Assembly (NCBI GenBank): GCA_044358815.1
Contig: JBIKNH010000244.1
Span: 1 to 5,862 of the forward strand
From: JBAXSK01 sp044358815
GTDB taxonomy: Bacteria; Cyanobacteriota; Cyanobacteriia; Pseudanabaenales; Pseudanabaenaceae
Length of the DNA stretch: 5,862 bases
Direction: 5' to 3'
A program made the translations under genes and the position numbers. The notes beneath the pieces were generated by a model that saw only the letters and a list, made by a program, of their open reading frames with translations, ran no database searches and was not told where the DNA came from. Within the stretch, counting starts at the first letter, position 1. The number at the start of each line of letters is the position of its first letter. Positions 1 to 5,020 of this stretch are shown here, piece after piece.

Positions 1-87
1 GATGAGGTAGGGCTAGACAGTGCTACGGGACGAACTCAGCATCCTGCCCTATTTAGCACCACCGAGATACAAGCCTCCCGAGAATGA
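1..87 (+). CDS. possible 3' end of an upstream gene (partial)
   Basis: Frame 1 is open from the window edge for 28 codons and ends at TGA (85-87), giving a polar tail that ends in TTEIQASRE. The stop falls just before a dispersed intergenic repeat, which is where a gene end would be expected. The other two forward frames have stops close to the edge. No domain is recognisable in so short a tail, so no function is proposed. An open run of 28 codons also occurs often by chance, so the call is tentative and depends on the sequence to the left. Confidence 0.3.
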   Translation, partial: DEVGLDSATGRTQHPALFSTTEIQASRE

Positions 88-90
88 AAC

Positions 91-134
91 CACCCTGCTC
101 TCACCTTTTGGGAGAGGGGCTAGGGGTGAGGGGC
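91..134. repeat. dispersed cyanobacterial palindromic repeat
   Basis: This is a G/C-rich element of the familiar type in which CTCTC...GGGAGAGGGG is followed by CTAGGGGTGAGGGG. CTCTC (98-102) can pair with GAGAG (112-116), continued by CC/GG around a TTTT loop with one bulged A. Alternatively CTCACC (100-105) can pair with GGTGAG (125-130), so two hairpins compete. From general knowledge, near-identical elements are scattered in cyanobacterial intergenic DNA and often give spurious small ORFs containing PFGRGARGEG-like peptides, as happens here in the 20-217 frame. It lies between the possible upstream gene end and the next gene and could act as a transcript-end hairpin, which is inference. 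Confidence 0.7.
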
Positions 135-213
135 TTTTAACCTTCTATGTAACACCAGTTAATTGCAGAACCCTTTGTTATAGAAATCTTTTCGTTCCTC
201 AATTCCTAACGCT

Positions 214-1626
214 ATGAATGATGGCTCGCTAGTTCCAGATTATAGTTCCGATCAGTTCCCATCTAATCGGTTTACCTATGAAGATGATGATCCATCCCCT
301 AATGGTTCAGCGCGGCGGTTTTTATGGCGGGCATTACTTTTAGGATTACTCCTGATGCCCGTACAGACCCTACTCTGTATCTTACCAATTCTCATGGCGT
401 TATTAGGGGGCTGGGTCAAAGATTGGCGTGTCATTAGTTCTAATTGGACCCTTAAGGCTTGGGGTATCATCAGTCTAACCCTATTGATCACCGTTCCCTT
501 TGCCCTCGAACCTTGGTCAGCTTTCTGGGGTTTAATGAACTTCTATCCGTTCTTTTTGTGGTTTGGTTCTAGTCAATGGCTGGTGCGTCGTCCGCAGCAA
601 TTGCGCACCATTGGCGAATGTCTAGCAGTTTCCATAATTCCGGTGATGATTTTAGGTATAGGGCAAATGTTTTGGGGCTGGACTAAACAGGTGCATTTAG
701 TGTTCCCTGGTTTTACGTTCGGTTTTCCCGAAAATCTCGACCGCATGACCGCCACATTCATGCACGCCAATCTCTTTGCTAATTATTTAGCTGTCACATT
801 CACATTTACCCTATCCCTCTGGATTGAAGCCGGAAACCAGTTGCGGTATCGTTGGCGAACATTGTCAACTAGAGCGGAACTTTGGCAAGACCTGCAACAA
901 AATCACTGGTTCTATCGCTGGCTTGGTTTAAGCGGTTCCCTAGCACTGCATGTTATTTGTCTGGTGATGGCAAATTCCCGTAATGGCTGGGCAGCAGCGG
1001 CTTTGGTAGTTTTAGGCTTTGCGGTATATTGCGGTTGGCGGTGGTTGATTGCCTTCGGATTAGGCATCATCGCCACAACCTACGGTGCAGCTTTTGCATC
1101 CGATCCACTGCGGACAGTATGCCGTTGGGTAATTCCGCGATTTGTTTGGGCACGACTCAATGACGAACTCTATCCTGACCGTCCCCAAAAGGAACTCCGC
1201 ACCGCCCAATGGCAGTTTGTTTGGGAAATGGTACAGCGGAAACCCCTGACCGGCTGGGGGATGCAAAGCTTTGGGGATCTATACTATGCCTACAGCCAAA
1301 TTCGCCTCAACCACCCCCATAACCTATTCTTCCTATTGGCATTTTCTACGGGTTTAATCAATGCCTGCCTATTTGTGGGTTTAGTGGGTATCTTGATGGG
1401 GCGTTCCGTTTATGTACTGGTAAAACGTTGGCTTGCACCACTGGAAAGACAATGGTTATTTACCACGATCATGGCTTTTATATGTTGCATCGTGTTTCAC
1501 ATCACCGATAGCTCTATGTTCGACCCCCGCCTCAACTGTTTAGGTTGGTTATTACTAGGCAGTTTATCGGGGGTGACTGAACAAATACTCAACTATCACA
1601 AACAGAGTCAAATACTAAATGATTAA
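214..1626 (+). CDS. O-antigen ligase / Wzy-family membrane protein
   Basis: A 470-residue polytopic inner-membrane protein. An acidic, soluble N-terminus (about 1-35) leads into roughly ten or eleven hydrophobic segments, among them about 38-64, 83-95, 101-118, 133-153, 184-203, 238-252, 258-292, 372-396, 414-430 and 440-452. A long non-membrane loop (about 293-367) precedes the signature region: KPLTGWGMQSF (343-353) then NHPHNLFF (366-373). The invariant-looking HPHN, with Arg256 in ANSRNGW, is typical of the WaaL/Wzy ligase-polymerase superfamily, which transfers or polymerises undecaprenyl-linked glycans on the periplasmic face. Cyanobacterial IctB proteins share this fold but, as I recall them, lack HPHN, so the bicarbonate-transport label is less likely. 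The acceptor and glycan cannot be inferred. The ATG at 214 has no clear Shine-Dalgarno. The gene converges on the next gene with 43 bp between stops. Confidence 0.85.
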   Translation: MNDGSLVPDYSSDQFPSNRFTYEDDDPSPNGSARRFLWRALLLGLLLMPVQTLLCILPILMALLGGWVKDWRVISSNWTLKAWGIISLTLLITVPFALEPWSAFWGLMNFYPFFLWFGSSQWLVRRPQQLRTIGECLAVSIIPVMILGIGQMFWGWTKQVHLVFPGFTFGFPENLDRMTATFMHANLFANYLAVTFTFTLSLWIEAGNQLRYRWRTLSTRAELWQDLQQNHWFYRWLGLSGSLALHVICLVMANSRNGWAAAALVVLGFAVYCGWRWLIAFGLGIIATTYGAAFASDPLRTVCRWVIPRFVWARLNDELYPDRPQKELRTAQWQFVWEMVQRKPLTGWGMQSFGDLYYAYSQIRLNHPHNLFFLLAFSTGLINACLFVGLVGILMGRSVYVLVKRWLAPLERQWLFTTIMAFICCIVFHITDSSMFDPRLNCLGWLLLGSLSGVTEQILNYHKQSQILND

Positions 1627-1627
1627 C

Positions 1628-1651
1628 AAAAAAATAGTTAATATTTATATT
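1628..1651 (-). terminator. weak A/T-rich terminator candidate
   Basis: Read on the - strand just past the 1670 stop, AATAT-AA-ATATT (1651-1640) forms a short A/T-only hairpin and is followed, after ACTA, by seven consecutive T (1634-1628). The T tract is convincing but the five-pair A/T stem is weak, so efficient termination is doubtful. It lies in the 43-bp gap between two convergent genes. Confidence 0.25.
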
Positions 1652-1669
1652 TCCTAGGTTCTCTTGGGG

Positions 1670-2299
1670 TTAAGGATTAATCTCGTTAATCGCCCGATCC
1701 GTACTCCGTACCTTAAAGTCTTTCGGAGCCGGAGCCAAGCCTAACATCTTCCGAAGTTCCGCATCAACGGTTTCAAAAGGCATTAAACCTTCTTGATCAA
1801 AGACCACCTCGCCAGCCGCATTGACTAGAACCGTTTGGGGCACAGTGCCACGGTACAACTGCGCTTCTGGGCTGGGTTCAGCTTCATTCAGCATAATGCT
1901 ATCCACCGCCACCGGAATTAAACTGATTGCCTTACTATACAAACCTTGGGTATAGTTCAGAATTGGTGAAAATCGCTTACAGTCGGCGCTGTCATCAATG
2001 TAATAAACCACCATCGCCGGTCTACCAATAGCCAACGACTGCTCAATGGTCATTCGAGGGGGCACAATGGAACCATTGCCACCATAGAGGGCGTAAATAT
2101 TACCATCATAGGCATCGTCATTCAGGGTAGCGTAGACAGGTTGCTGGAATCCAAACCCTAATACCAGAGCAAACGCCACCAATGAACTTACAAACAAAGT
2201 CAGCCCTCTAGCATGGTGCCGTTGCAAATACCGACGTATTGGCATAGTAAGGTATTGGTCCAAAAATCTTAAAAATGCCATTCTTAAATCCTGTGTCAT
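1670..2299 (-). CDS. thioredoxin-fold thylakoid protein (PSI accumulation factor type)
   Basis: A 209-residue protein with a basic N-terminus, a hydrophobic segment (about 33-50) and a likely signal-peptidase site after VYA (55-57), so the mature part should face the thylakoid lumen or periplasm, or stay anchored. The mature start LNDDAYDGNIYALYGGNGS (59-77) followed by VPPR resembles the cyanobacterial family annotated as thylakoid membrane photosystem I accumulation factor; this comes from memory of the family. The rest is thioredoxin-like: a strand-helix unit with DDSADCKRF (102-110) where CxxC would sit, and the cis-Pro loop GTVPQT (151-156). Only one cysteine (C107) is present, so disulfide-reductase chemistry is unlikely. 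Met7 (start at 2281) has AGGA seven bases upstream, a better ribosome site than the first ATG at 2299, so the protein may be 203 residues. No convincing promoter was seen in 2300-2448. Confidence 0.75.
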   Translation of the reverse strand: MTQDLRMAFLRFLDQYLTMPIRRYLQRHHARGLTLFVSSLVAFALVLGFGFQQPVYATLNDDAYDGNIYALYGGNGSIVPPRMTIEQSLAIGRPAMVVYYIDDSADCKRFSPILNYTQGLYSKAISLIPVAVDSIMLNEAEPSPEAQLYRGTVPQTVLVNAAGEVVFDQEGLMPFETVDAELRKMLGLAPAPKDFKVRSTDRAINEINP

Positions 2300-2448
2300 G
2301 AATCTTAGTTTTCAGTTTGTAATTTTTAGTTTGATGTTCAGGCTAACAGTTGTATTGATTGTATGGCTTCTGCGCCCCATCAAGCTGATTCATAGCAAAT
2401 TTTCACCCACTCCCCCGTCAGTAATATTAATTTCCCGAAATCATATCC

Positions 2449-2491
2449 CATAAAAATAAGGTCTCTAATTACCTTAGAACATTAGAGACCT
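2449..2491 (-). terminator. intrinsic terminator of folE
   Basis: AGGTCTCTAAT (2459-2469) and ATTAGAGACCT (2481-2491) are perfect 11-bp inverted repeats around an 11-nt loop. On the - strand the hairpin follows the folE stop by about 40 bases and is followed by TATTTTTATG (2458-2449), the T tract expected of a Rho-independent terminator. The + side has no T run directly after the stem, so the terminator serves the - strand. It separates folE from the thioredoxin-fold gene, which therefore probably has its own promoter. Confidence 0.85.
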
Positions 2492-2531
2492 CATACATAC
2501 CTATAAAGTTTTATGCCCCCTCGACTAGCTC

Positions 2532-3329
2532 CTATCTGGAAACATCACCAAAGCCGTGGGCGCGAATTAAATCAAAGAACTCTTTTTTCATTGAAGAGTC
2601 AGTGCGGAATGCCCCGCGAACGATGGAGTTAACCATTTTCGTATTGGGTTCTTTGACCCCGCGCCAACTCATACACATGTGCTGAGCGCGAATCACAAAT
2701 GCCAAACCCTTGGGCTGAATTAGCTTTTCGATAATATCTGCCACCATCACCGCCGCCTCTTCTTGGATGTGGGGACGACTCATCACCCAATCTACGATGC
2801 GGTTAAACTTGGAAATCCCAATAACCCGCTCACTGGGCAAAATACCAATCCAAGCCTCACCGACGATAGGTACAAAATGGTGCGAGCAAGCCGAACGGAT
2901 CGTGATCGGACCTAAGGTATAAATTTCGTCTAGTTCCTTGGCGTTGGGGAAGTCCGTCACCTTGGGCATGGGATGATAACGCCCCTTAAACACTTCATCA
3001 ACGTACATCTTCGCAACGCGATGGGGAGTTTCTTTAGTATTGTGGTCATTGGCTCTATCAATGACCAAAGAGTCAAAGAGACTTTCTAGCTTACCCTCAA
3101 TTTCACGCTTCAGTTCTTCCCGTTCCTCTGGACTGATGTGATGGGCGATGGAGTCATTAGCAAAGAAAGGATCACCAGCAGCGACCAAACGCTCACGAAT
3201 TACTTGTGAAATCAGTTTTTTGGTGGGCAAGGCTTCGATGGTCTTAGCTTGGTTGCCATTACCGTTAGGATGAAACTTGGGATCGTAGTCAGAGGGAGTA
3301 GGGACAGAACGAGGGATGCTAATCGTCAT
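2532..3329 (-). CDS. folE: GTP cyclohydrolase I
   Basis: FolE converts GTP to 7,8-dihydroneopterin triphosphate plus formate, the entry to tetrahydrofolate and, in many cyanobacteria, to pterin glycosides. With the ATG at 3329 it has 265 residues. An extension of about 70 residues (Pro/Asn/Gly-rich at first, charged later) precedes the T-fold catalytic domain. Visible motifs are TKETPHR near 98-104, CSHHF (148-152), SRPHIQEE (184-191) and QHMCMSWRG (216-224). By alignment to the E. coli enzyme, Cys148, His151 and Cys219 are the zinc ligands, His150 and His217 are catalytic, and Gln189, Glu190 and Arg223 contact GTP. The frame stays open upstream to a TTG at 3395, but the 22 added residues look unlike the family, so the ATG is preferred. 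There is no Shine-Dalgarno; a 15-bp palindrome sits where it would be. A terminator follows the stop. Confidence 0.96.
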   Translation of the reverse strand: MTISIPRSVPTPSDYDPKFHPNGNGNQAKTIEALPTKKLISQVIRERLVAAGDPFFANDSIAHHISPEEREELKREIEGKLESLFDSLVIDRANDHNTKETPHRVAKMYVDEVFKGRYHPMPKVTDFPNAKELDEIYTLGPITIRSACSHHFVPIVGEAWIGILPSERVIGISKFNRIVDWVMSRPHIQEEAAVMVADIIEKLIQPKGLAFVIRAQHMCMSWRGVKEPNTKMVNSIVRGAFRTDSSMKKEFFDLIRAHGFGDVSR

Positions 3330-3331
3330 GA

Positions 3332-3346
3332 TATCTAGACTAGATA
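3332..3346. promoter_or_regulatory. 15-bp palindrome at the folE start
   Basis: TATCTAG-A-CTAGATA is a perfect 7+1+7 inverted repeat ending two bases before the folE ATG on the - strand. It occupies the position of the missing Shine-Dalgarno. It may be a DNA operator for a dimeric repressor or, in RNA, a 6-bp hairpin with a 3-nt loop that hinders initiation. Neither role is shown; the symmetry is certain. Confidence 0.4.
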
Positions 3347-3439
3347 GGAATAAATGGGAAGCAAAGAATTTGACTATGGACAAACGCAACCGCAATGACC
3401 ATCATCAGAAACTTATTCAGCCTGTCGGAAAATCGCGGC

Positions 3440-3503
3440 GTTACTAACTGGCTTTACTAGATGGGTTTTACCAATTAGGGGTAATCAACTGGGGTTACTA
3501 ACT
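3440..3503. repeat. pair of GTTACTAACT direct repeats
   Basis: GTTACTAACT occurs at 3440-3449 and 3494-3503, 54 bp apart, with related TTACTA (3454-3459) and TTACCA (3468-3473) between. TTACC (3469-3473 region) and GGTAA (about 3480-3484) can also form a small stem. The cluster is 110-175 bp upstream of the folE ATG, a possible regulator-binding zone. The spacing does not fit the RpaB HLR1 consensus of two octamers two bases apart. Confidence 0.35.
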
Positions 3504-3563
3504 ACTGCTCAGCAACTTTCGGATAGCTGACTTCTGGAGCTAATGATTAGAGCCAATTAATCT

Positions 3564-3587
3564 ATAACTAATTAAATAACTAATTAA
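3564..3587. repeat. perfect 12-bp tandem repeat
   Basis: ATAACTAATTAA is present twice head to tail without mismatch, with a further AATTAA at 3555-3560. It is purely A/T apart from one C per copy. It may result from slippage or be a protein-binding repeat; nothing decides between them. Confidence 0.6.
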
Positions 3588-3624
3588 GCTGATGCCCTTG
3601 CCTTTGGCTACCACAATGATCTTG

Positions 3625-3706
3625 ACTGATGATGGGACTTGTAGCGTCTATCATCGGGGTGAAATCCACCGTAAGCACCTGTGAGACCATCAGTACAAGC
3701 ATCATA
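3625..3706. other. candidate structured RNA element
   Basis: ATGATG (3629-3634) and CTTGTA (3638-3643), separated by a GGA bulge, pair with the contiguous TACAAG-CATCAT (3694-3705) to give a 12-bp closing stem. Inside it GTCT (3646-3649) pairs with AGAC (3684-3687), and GGTG (3658-3661) with CACC (3667-3670) around AAATC. Alternatives exist: GATGAT (3628-3633) can pair with ATCATC (3650-3655), and ACTGAT (3625-3630) with ATCAGT (3689-3694), giving mutually exclusive folds. No Rfam family is recognised; the GGTGAAATCC block recalls cobalamin riboswitches but the rest does not fit. The transcribed strand is unknown. Confidence 0.25.
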
Positions 3707-3819
3707 AATTTGCTATGGATTGAGTTAGATTTAGTCTGGTTGCAGCTAAATTTTAGCCATCAAAATATTACTGATTTTTTGTGATCTCGATTCTTTGTGA
3801 CCCAATGAAATCAAATTGA

Positions 3820-3850
3820 AATCACTTGCAAATCACTTTATGGATCACTT
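3820..3850. repeat. three ATCACTT direct repeats, 11-12 bp period
   Basis: AATCACTT (3820-3827), AATCACTT (3831-3838) and GATCACTT (3843-3850) place the same heptamer on one face of the helix at 11- and 12-bp steps. On the - strand this reads AAGTGAT three times. The arrangement resembles binding arrays of OmpR/PhoB-type regulators. A TATAA-like hexamer follows at about 3850-3855. No gene starts within 300 bp on either strand. Confidence 0.5.
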
Positions 3851-3883
3851 ATAAATCTCTCGGCACAGTTGCGCCAGCCATGG

Positions 3884-3913
3884 ATCAACCTAAACATAAC
3901 CTAAACACAACCT
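3884..3913. promoter_or_regulatory. Pho-box-like array (three octamers, 3-bp spacers)
   Basis: The octamers ATCAACCT (3884-3891), CATAACCT (3895-3902) and CACAACCT (3906-3913) are separated by exactly three bases (AAA, AAA), giving an 11-bp period. The cyanobacterial SphR/PhoB consensus, as I recall it, is three YTTAAYYW octamers with 3-bp spacers; the copies match at 6, 7 and 6 of 8 positions, with AACCT invariant. A weaker fourth unit, CATTATGA (3917-3924), follows. A possible -10 on the + side is TATATT (3947-3952). No recognised phosphate gene is adjacent: folE starts 555 bp away on the - strand. Geometry is strong; function is inferred. Confidence 0.4.
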
Positions 3914-3923
3914 GAACATTATG

Positions 3924-3944
3924 ATGTGGTGTGTTATGTGGTGT
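3924..3944. repeat. ATGTGGTGT direct repeat and imperfect hairpin arm
   Basis: ATGTGGTGT occurs at 3924-3932 and 3936-3944 with a 12-bp period. The run ATGT-GGT-GTGT-TATG (3924-3938) can pair segment by segment with CATA, ACAC, ACC and ACAT in 3895-3919, with bulges, around a TATG loop. The hairpin would overlap the Pho-box-like units. A further repeat pair, ACTGGTGA, lies at 3965-3972 and 3979-3986. Confidence 0.35.
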
Positions 3945-4011
3945 CATATATTGTCGTGGGTGGTACTGGTGACATACCACTGGTGATTAGGAGATAGGCA
4001 GAGGTGGTTAC

Positions 4012-4099
4012 GGGTTTTGACAGGGTTTTAGCAGATAAAAAATACCTAAAACACATTCAAAACATGCCTAAAACACGTCTAAAATCACATCAGTAAAAT
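4012..4099. repeat. 11-bp periodic repeats with phased A-tracts (curved DNA)
   Basis: The sequence divides into 11-mers: GGGTTTTGACA, GGGTTTTAGCA, GATAAAAAATA, CCTAAAACACA, TTCAAAACATG, CCTAAAACACG, TCTAAAATCAC and ATCAGTAAAAT. Seven consecutive A- or T-tracts have centres near 4016.5, 4027.5, 4039.5, 4049.5, 4060.5, 4071.5 and 4082.5, close to helical phasing, so intrinsic curvature is predicted. GTTTTAG (4025-4031) and CTAAAAC (4046-4052) are also perfect inverted repeats. Further phased AATTT/AAATTT tracts continue to 4174. An 11-bp A/T periodicity is a known genome-wide trait of many cyanobacteria, but it is exceptionally regular here. Confidence 0.7.
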
Positions 4100-4260
4100 T
4101 AGACGAAAAACACTCCTACCCAAAACTATTTGGAGCTAATCCAATAATTTCAAGAAAAAATTTGAGATAAATTTCTTCTATGTCGTCTCAAACCCCACTG
4201 TATATCATACCTTTTACCGCCATGAATTACAGCATAATGGATCACATTTCCTTAATATTT

Positions 4261-4296
4261 GTTTGGAGGTCTGTTTGGAGATCTGTTTTGAGGCGT
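4261..4296. repeat. 12-bp tandem repeat, three copies
   Basis: GTTTGGAGGTCT, GTTTGGAGATCT and GTTTTGAGGCGT follow each other head to tail. The first two differ at one base; the third is diverged. A related TTTGGAG lies at 4129-4135. The array falls inside a doubtful 71-codon frame, where it would encode a WRSV repeat, but it more likely reflects slippage or a binding array in noncoding DNA. It is followed by an imperfect hairpin, ATAACGAAA (4309-4317) against TTTCGGTTAT (4324-4333), without a T tract. Confidence 0.65.
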
Positions 4297-4389
4297 AACT
4301 CCCAAGCTATAACGAAACTAAATTTTCGGTTATGTTGCTTATACCCGATGATGCCCCCCGATCTATCATGGCTTAGCCAGATGGTGCGG

Positions 4390-4791
4390 CTATGATTTCA
4401 ACTGAGCCATTAAAAGTTCTGGTTGCCAATAGGCTTTAATAGTTTGAATTTTGCCCGCTGCATCCATTTCAAATAGGTCGAAACCGTCAAACTTAACTGG
4501 CTTCCCCGCTGCACTAGTTCCCACGGCACTCCATTTCACAATCACTTCTTTGAGATCTGCTGTGATTTCCATGTGGTCTGGGTTAATGGTTAGCTGACTC
4601 ATGGCGTTACCAATACCAAGGAAGAATTCCCGCGCCGCAGCTATTCCTGAAGTCGGTTGTGCAACACCAACAGGATCGTAACTGGTAACGTTTTCGTTCA
4701 GTTGGGCTAAGTATTGGTCAACCTTGTACCCTGAAAAAGAATCAAAATAATTGGTAATAGTAAGATTGATATCTGATTTGGTAAGAGCCAT
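4390..4791 (-). CDS. ketosteroid-isomerase-like NTF2-fold (SnoaL-like) protein
   Basis: A 133-residue, single-domain soluble protein with no signal peptide and no cysteine, a typical length for the NTF2/SnoaL superfamily. It resembles bacterial ketosteroid isomerases: YDPVGVAQPTSG (38-49) followed by AAAREFF (51-57) matches the EDPVG...SGTAAIREFY block of the Comamonas enzyme, and GKIQTIKAYW (113-122) matches GRIQTMQAYW of the Pseudomonas enzyme (from memory). By this alignment Tyr15, Asp39 and Asp105 coincide with the catalytic Tyr16, Asp40 and Asp103 of the Pseudomonas enzyme, with the same 24-residue Tyr-Asp spacing. An isomerase or related acid-base activity on a hydrophobic carbonyl compound is therefore possible, but the substrate is unknown and sterols are not expected in most cyanobacteria. 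The family also includes ligand-binding and polyketide-cyclase proteins. The ATG at 4791 lacks a clear Shine-Dalgarno. The gene appears monocistronic, 229 bp from ftrC. Confidence 0.8.
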   Translation of the reverse strand: MALTKSDINLTITNYFDSFSGYKVDQYLAQLNENVTSYDPVGVAQPTSGIAAAREFFLGIGNAMSQLTINPDHMEITADLKEVIVKWSAVGTSAAGKPVKFDGFDLFEMDAAGKIQTIKAYWQPELLMAQLKS

Positions 4792-4950
4792 AGATTTAGA
4801 GGTTAAAAGCTGTCTGAAATATCACAAGTACCACAAATATCAGAATGCATGGCGATGGTTTGCCATTGAATTGTGCTATTGGATTAAACGACGCACAGCC
4901 CCGACGTTTTCCTGACAGGCAGAACGCTGAAGCTGTGGTGGTATTGGCTG

Positions 4951-4974
4951 ACGGTTGACTAAACGGTTGACTAA
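4951..4974. repeat. perfect 12-bp tandem repeat containing TTGACT
   Basis: ACGGTTGACTAA is present twice head to tail with no mismatch. Each copy carries TTGACT, which resembles a -35 hexamer on the + strand, but the nearest TATAAA (4999-5004) is 26 bases from the second copy, too far for a normal promoter, and no + strand gene follows. It lies just past the ftrC stop in the gap before the NTF2-fold gene. No clear intrinsic terminator was found in this 229-bp gap. Confidence 0.6.
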
Positions 4975-5020
4975 ATTTCAGTCCAGTTAAGCCGCTGCTA
5001 TAAACCGGAACATTGCACCA

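Larger units (their letters stand above)
3330..4389. other. gene-poor intergenic region rich in short repeats
   Basis: About 1.06 kb between the folE start and the stop of the NTF2-fold gene, with no convincing coding sequence on either strand. The longest open frame (4180-4395, +) has no ribosome site, no recognisable domain and a tandem repeat inside it. The region holds the palindrome at the folE start, several 11- to 12-bp direct repeats, a candidate structured RNA, a Pho-box-like array and a phased A-tract array, each listed separately. Much of 3880-4130 shows strand asymmetry: C/A-rich, then G/T-rich (3924-4029), then C/A-rich again on the + strand. No transposase remnant or terminal inverted repeats were seen. 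Confidence 0.7.

Noticed and set aside
20..217. 65-codon + strand open frame before the ligase gene
   Set aside because: It starts at a non-ATG codon, runs through the dispersed palindromic repeat (giving the typical PFGRGARGEG peptide), and overlaps the next start. It is a repeat artefact.
3330..3395. 22-residue N-terminal extension of FolE from a TTG at 3395
   Set aside because: The added segment is unlike known FolE N-termini, the start codon is weak, and an ATG lies at 3329. It also covers the palindrome and probable leader.
3580..3705. 41-codon - strand frame beginning MMLVLMVSQV
   Set aside because: Overlaps the structured segment, has no ribosome site and no known similarity. An open frame of this length is common by chance.
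3625..3706. Cobalamin or FMN riboswitch
   Set aside because: GGTGAAATCC resembles one conserved block, but the B12 box and the remaining FMN element core motifs are absent.
3961..3979. NtcA-like site TGGTA-N9-TACCA
   Set aside because: NtcA sites use GTA-N8-TAC. The spacer here is nine bases, and no gene starts downstream.
3921..3986. 21-codon Trp-rich + strand frame resembling an attenuator leader peptide
   Set aside because: The tryptophans come from GTGG repeats, and neither a tryptophan gene nor an attenuator hairpin follows.
3820..4100. Replication origin with iterons and bent DNA
   Set aside because: No DnaA box (TTATCCACA-like) was found, no rep or dnaA/dnaN gene is present, and the neighbours are ordinary chromosomal housekeeping genes.
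4180..4395. 71-codon + strand open frame
   Set aside because: No Shine-Dalgarno, no recognisable domain, contains a 12-bp tandem repeat, and overlaps the end of the opposite-strand gene. Its composition looks noncoding.
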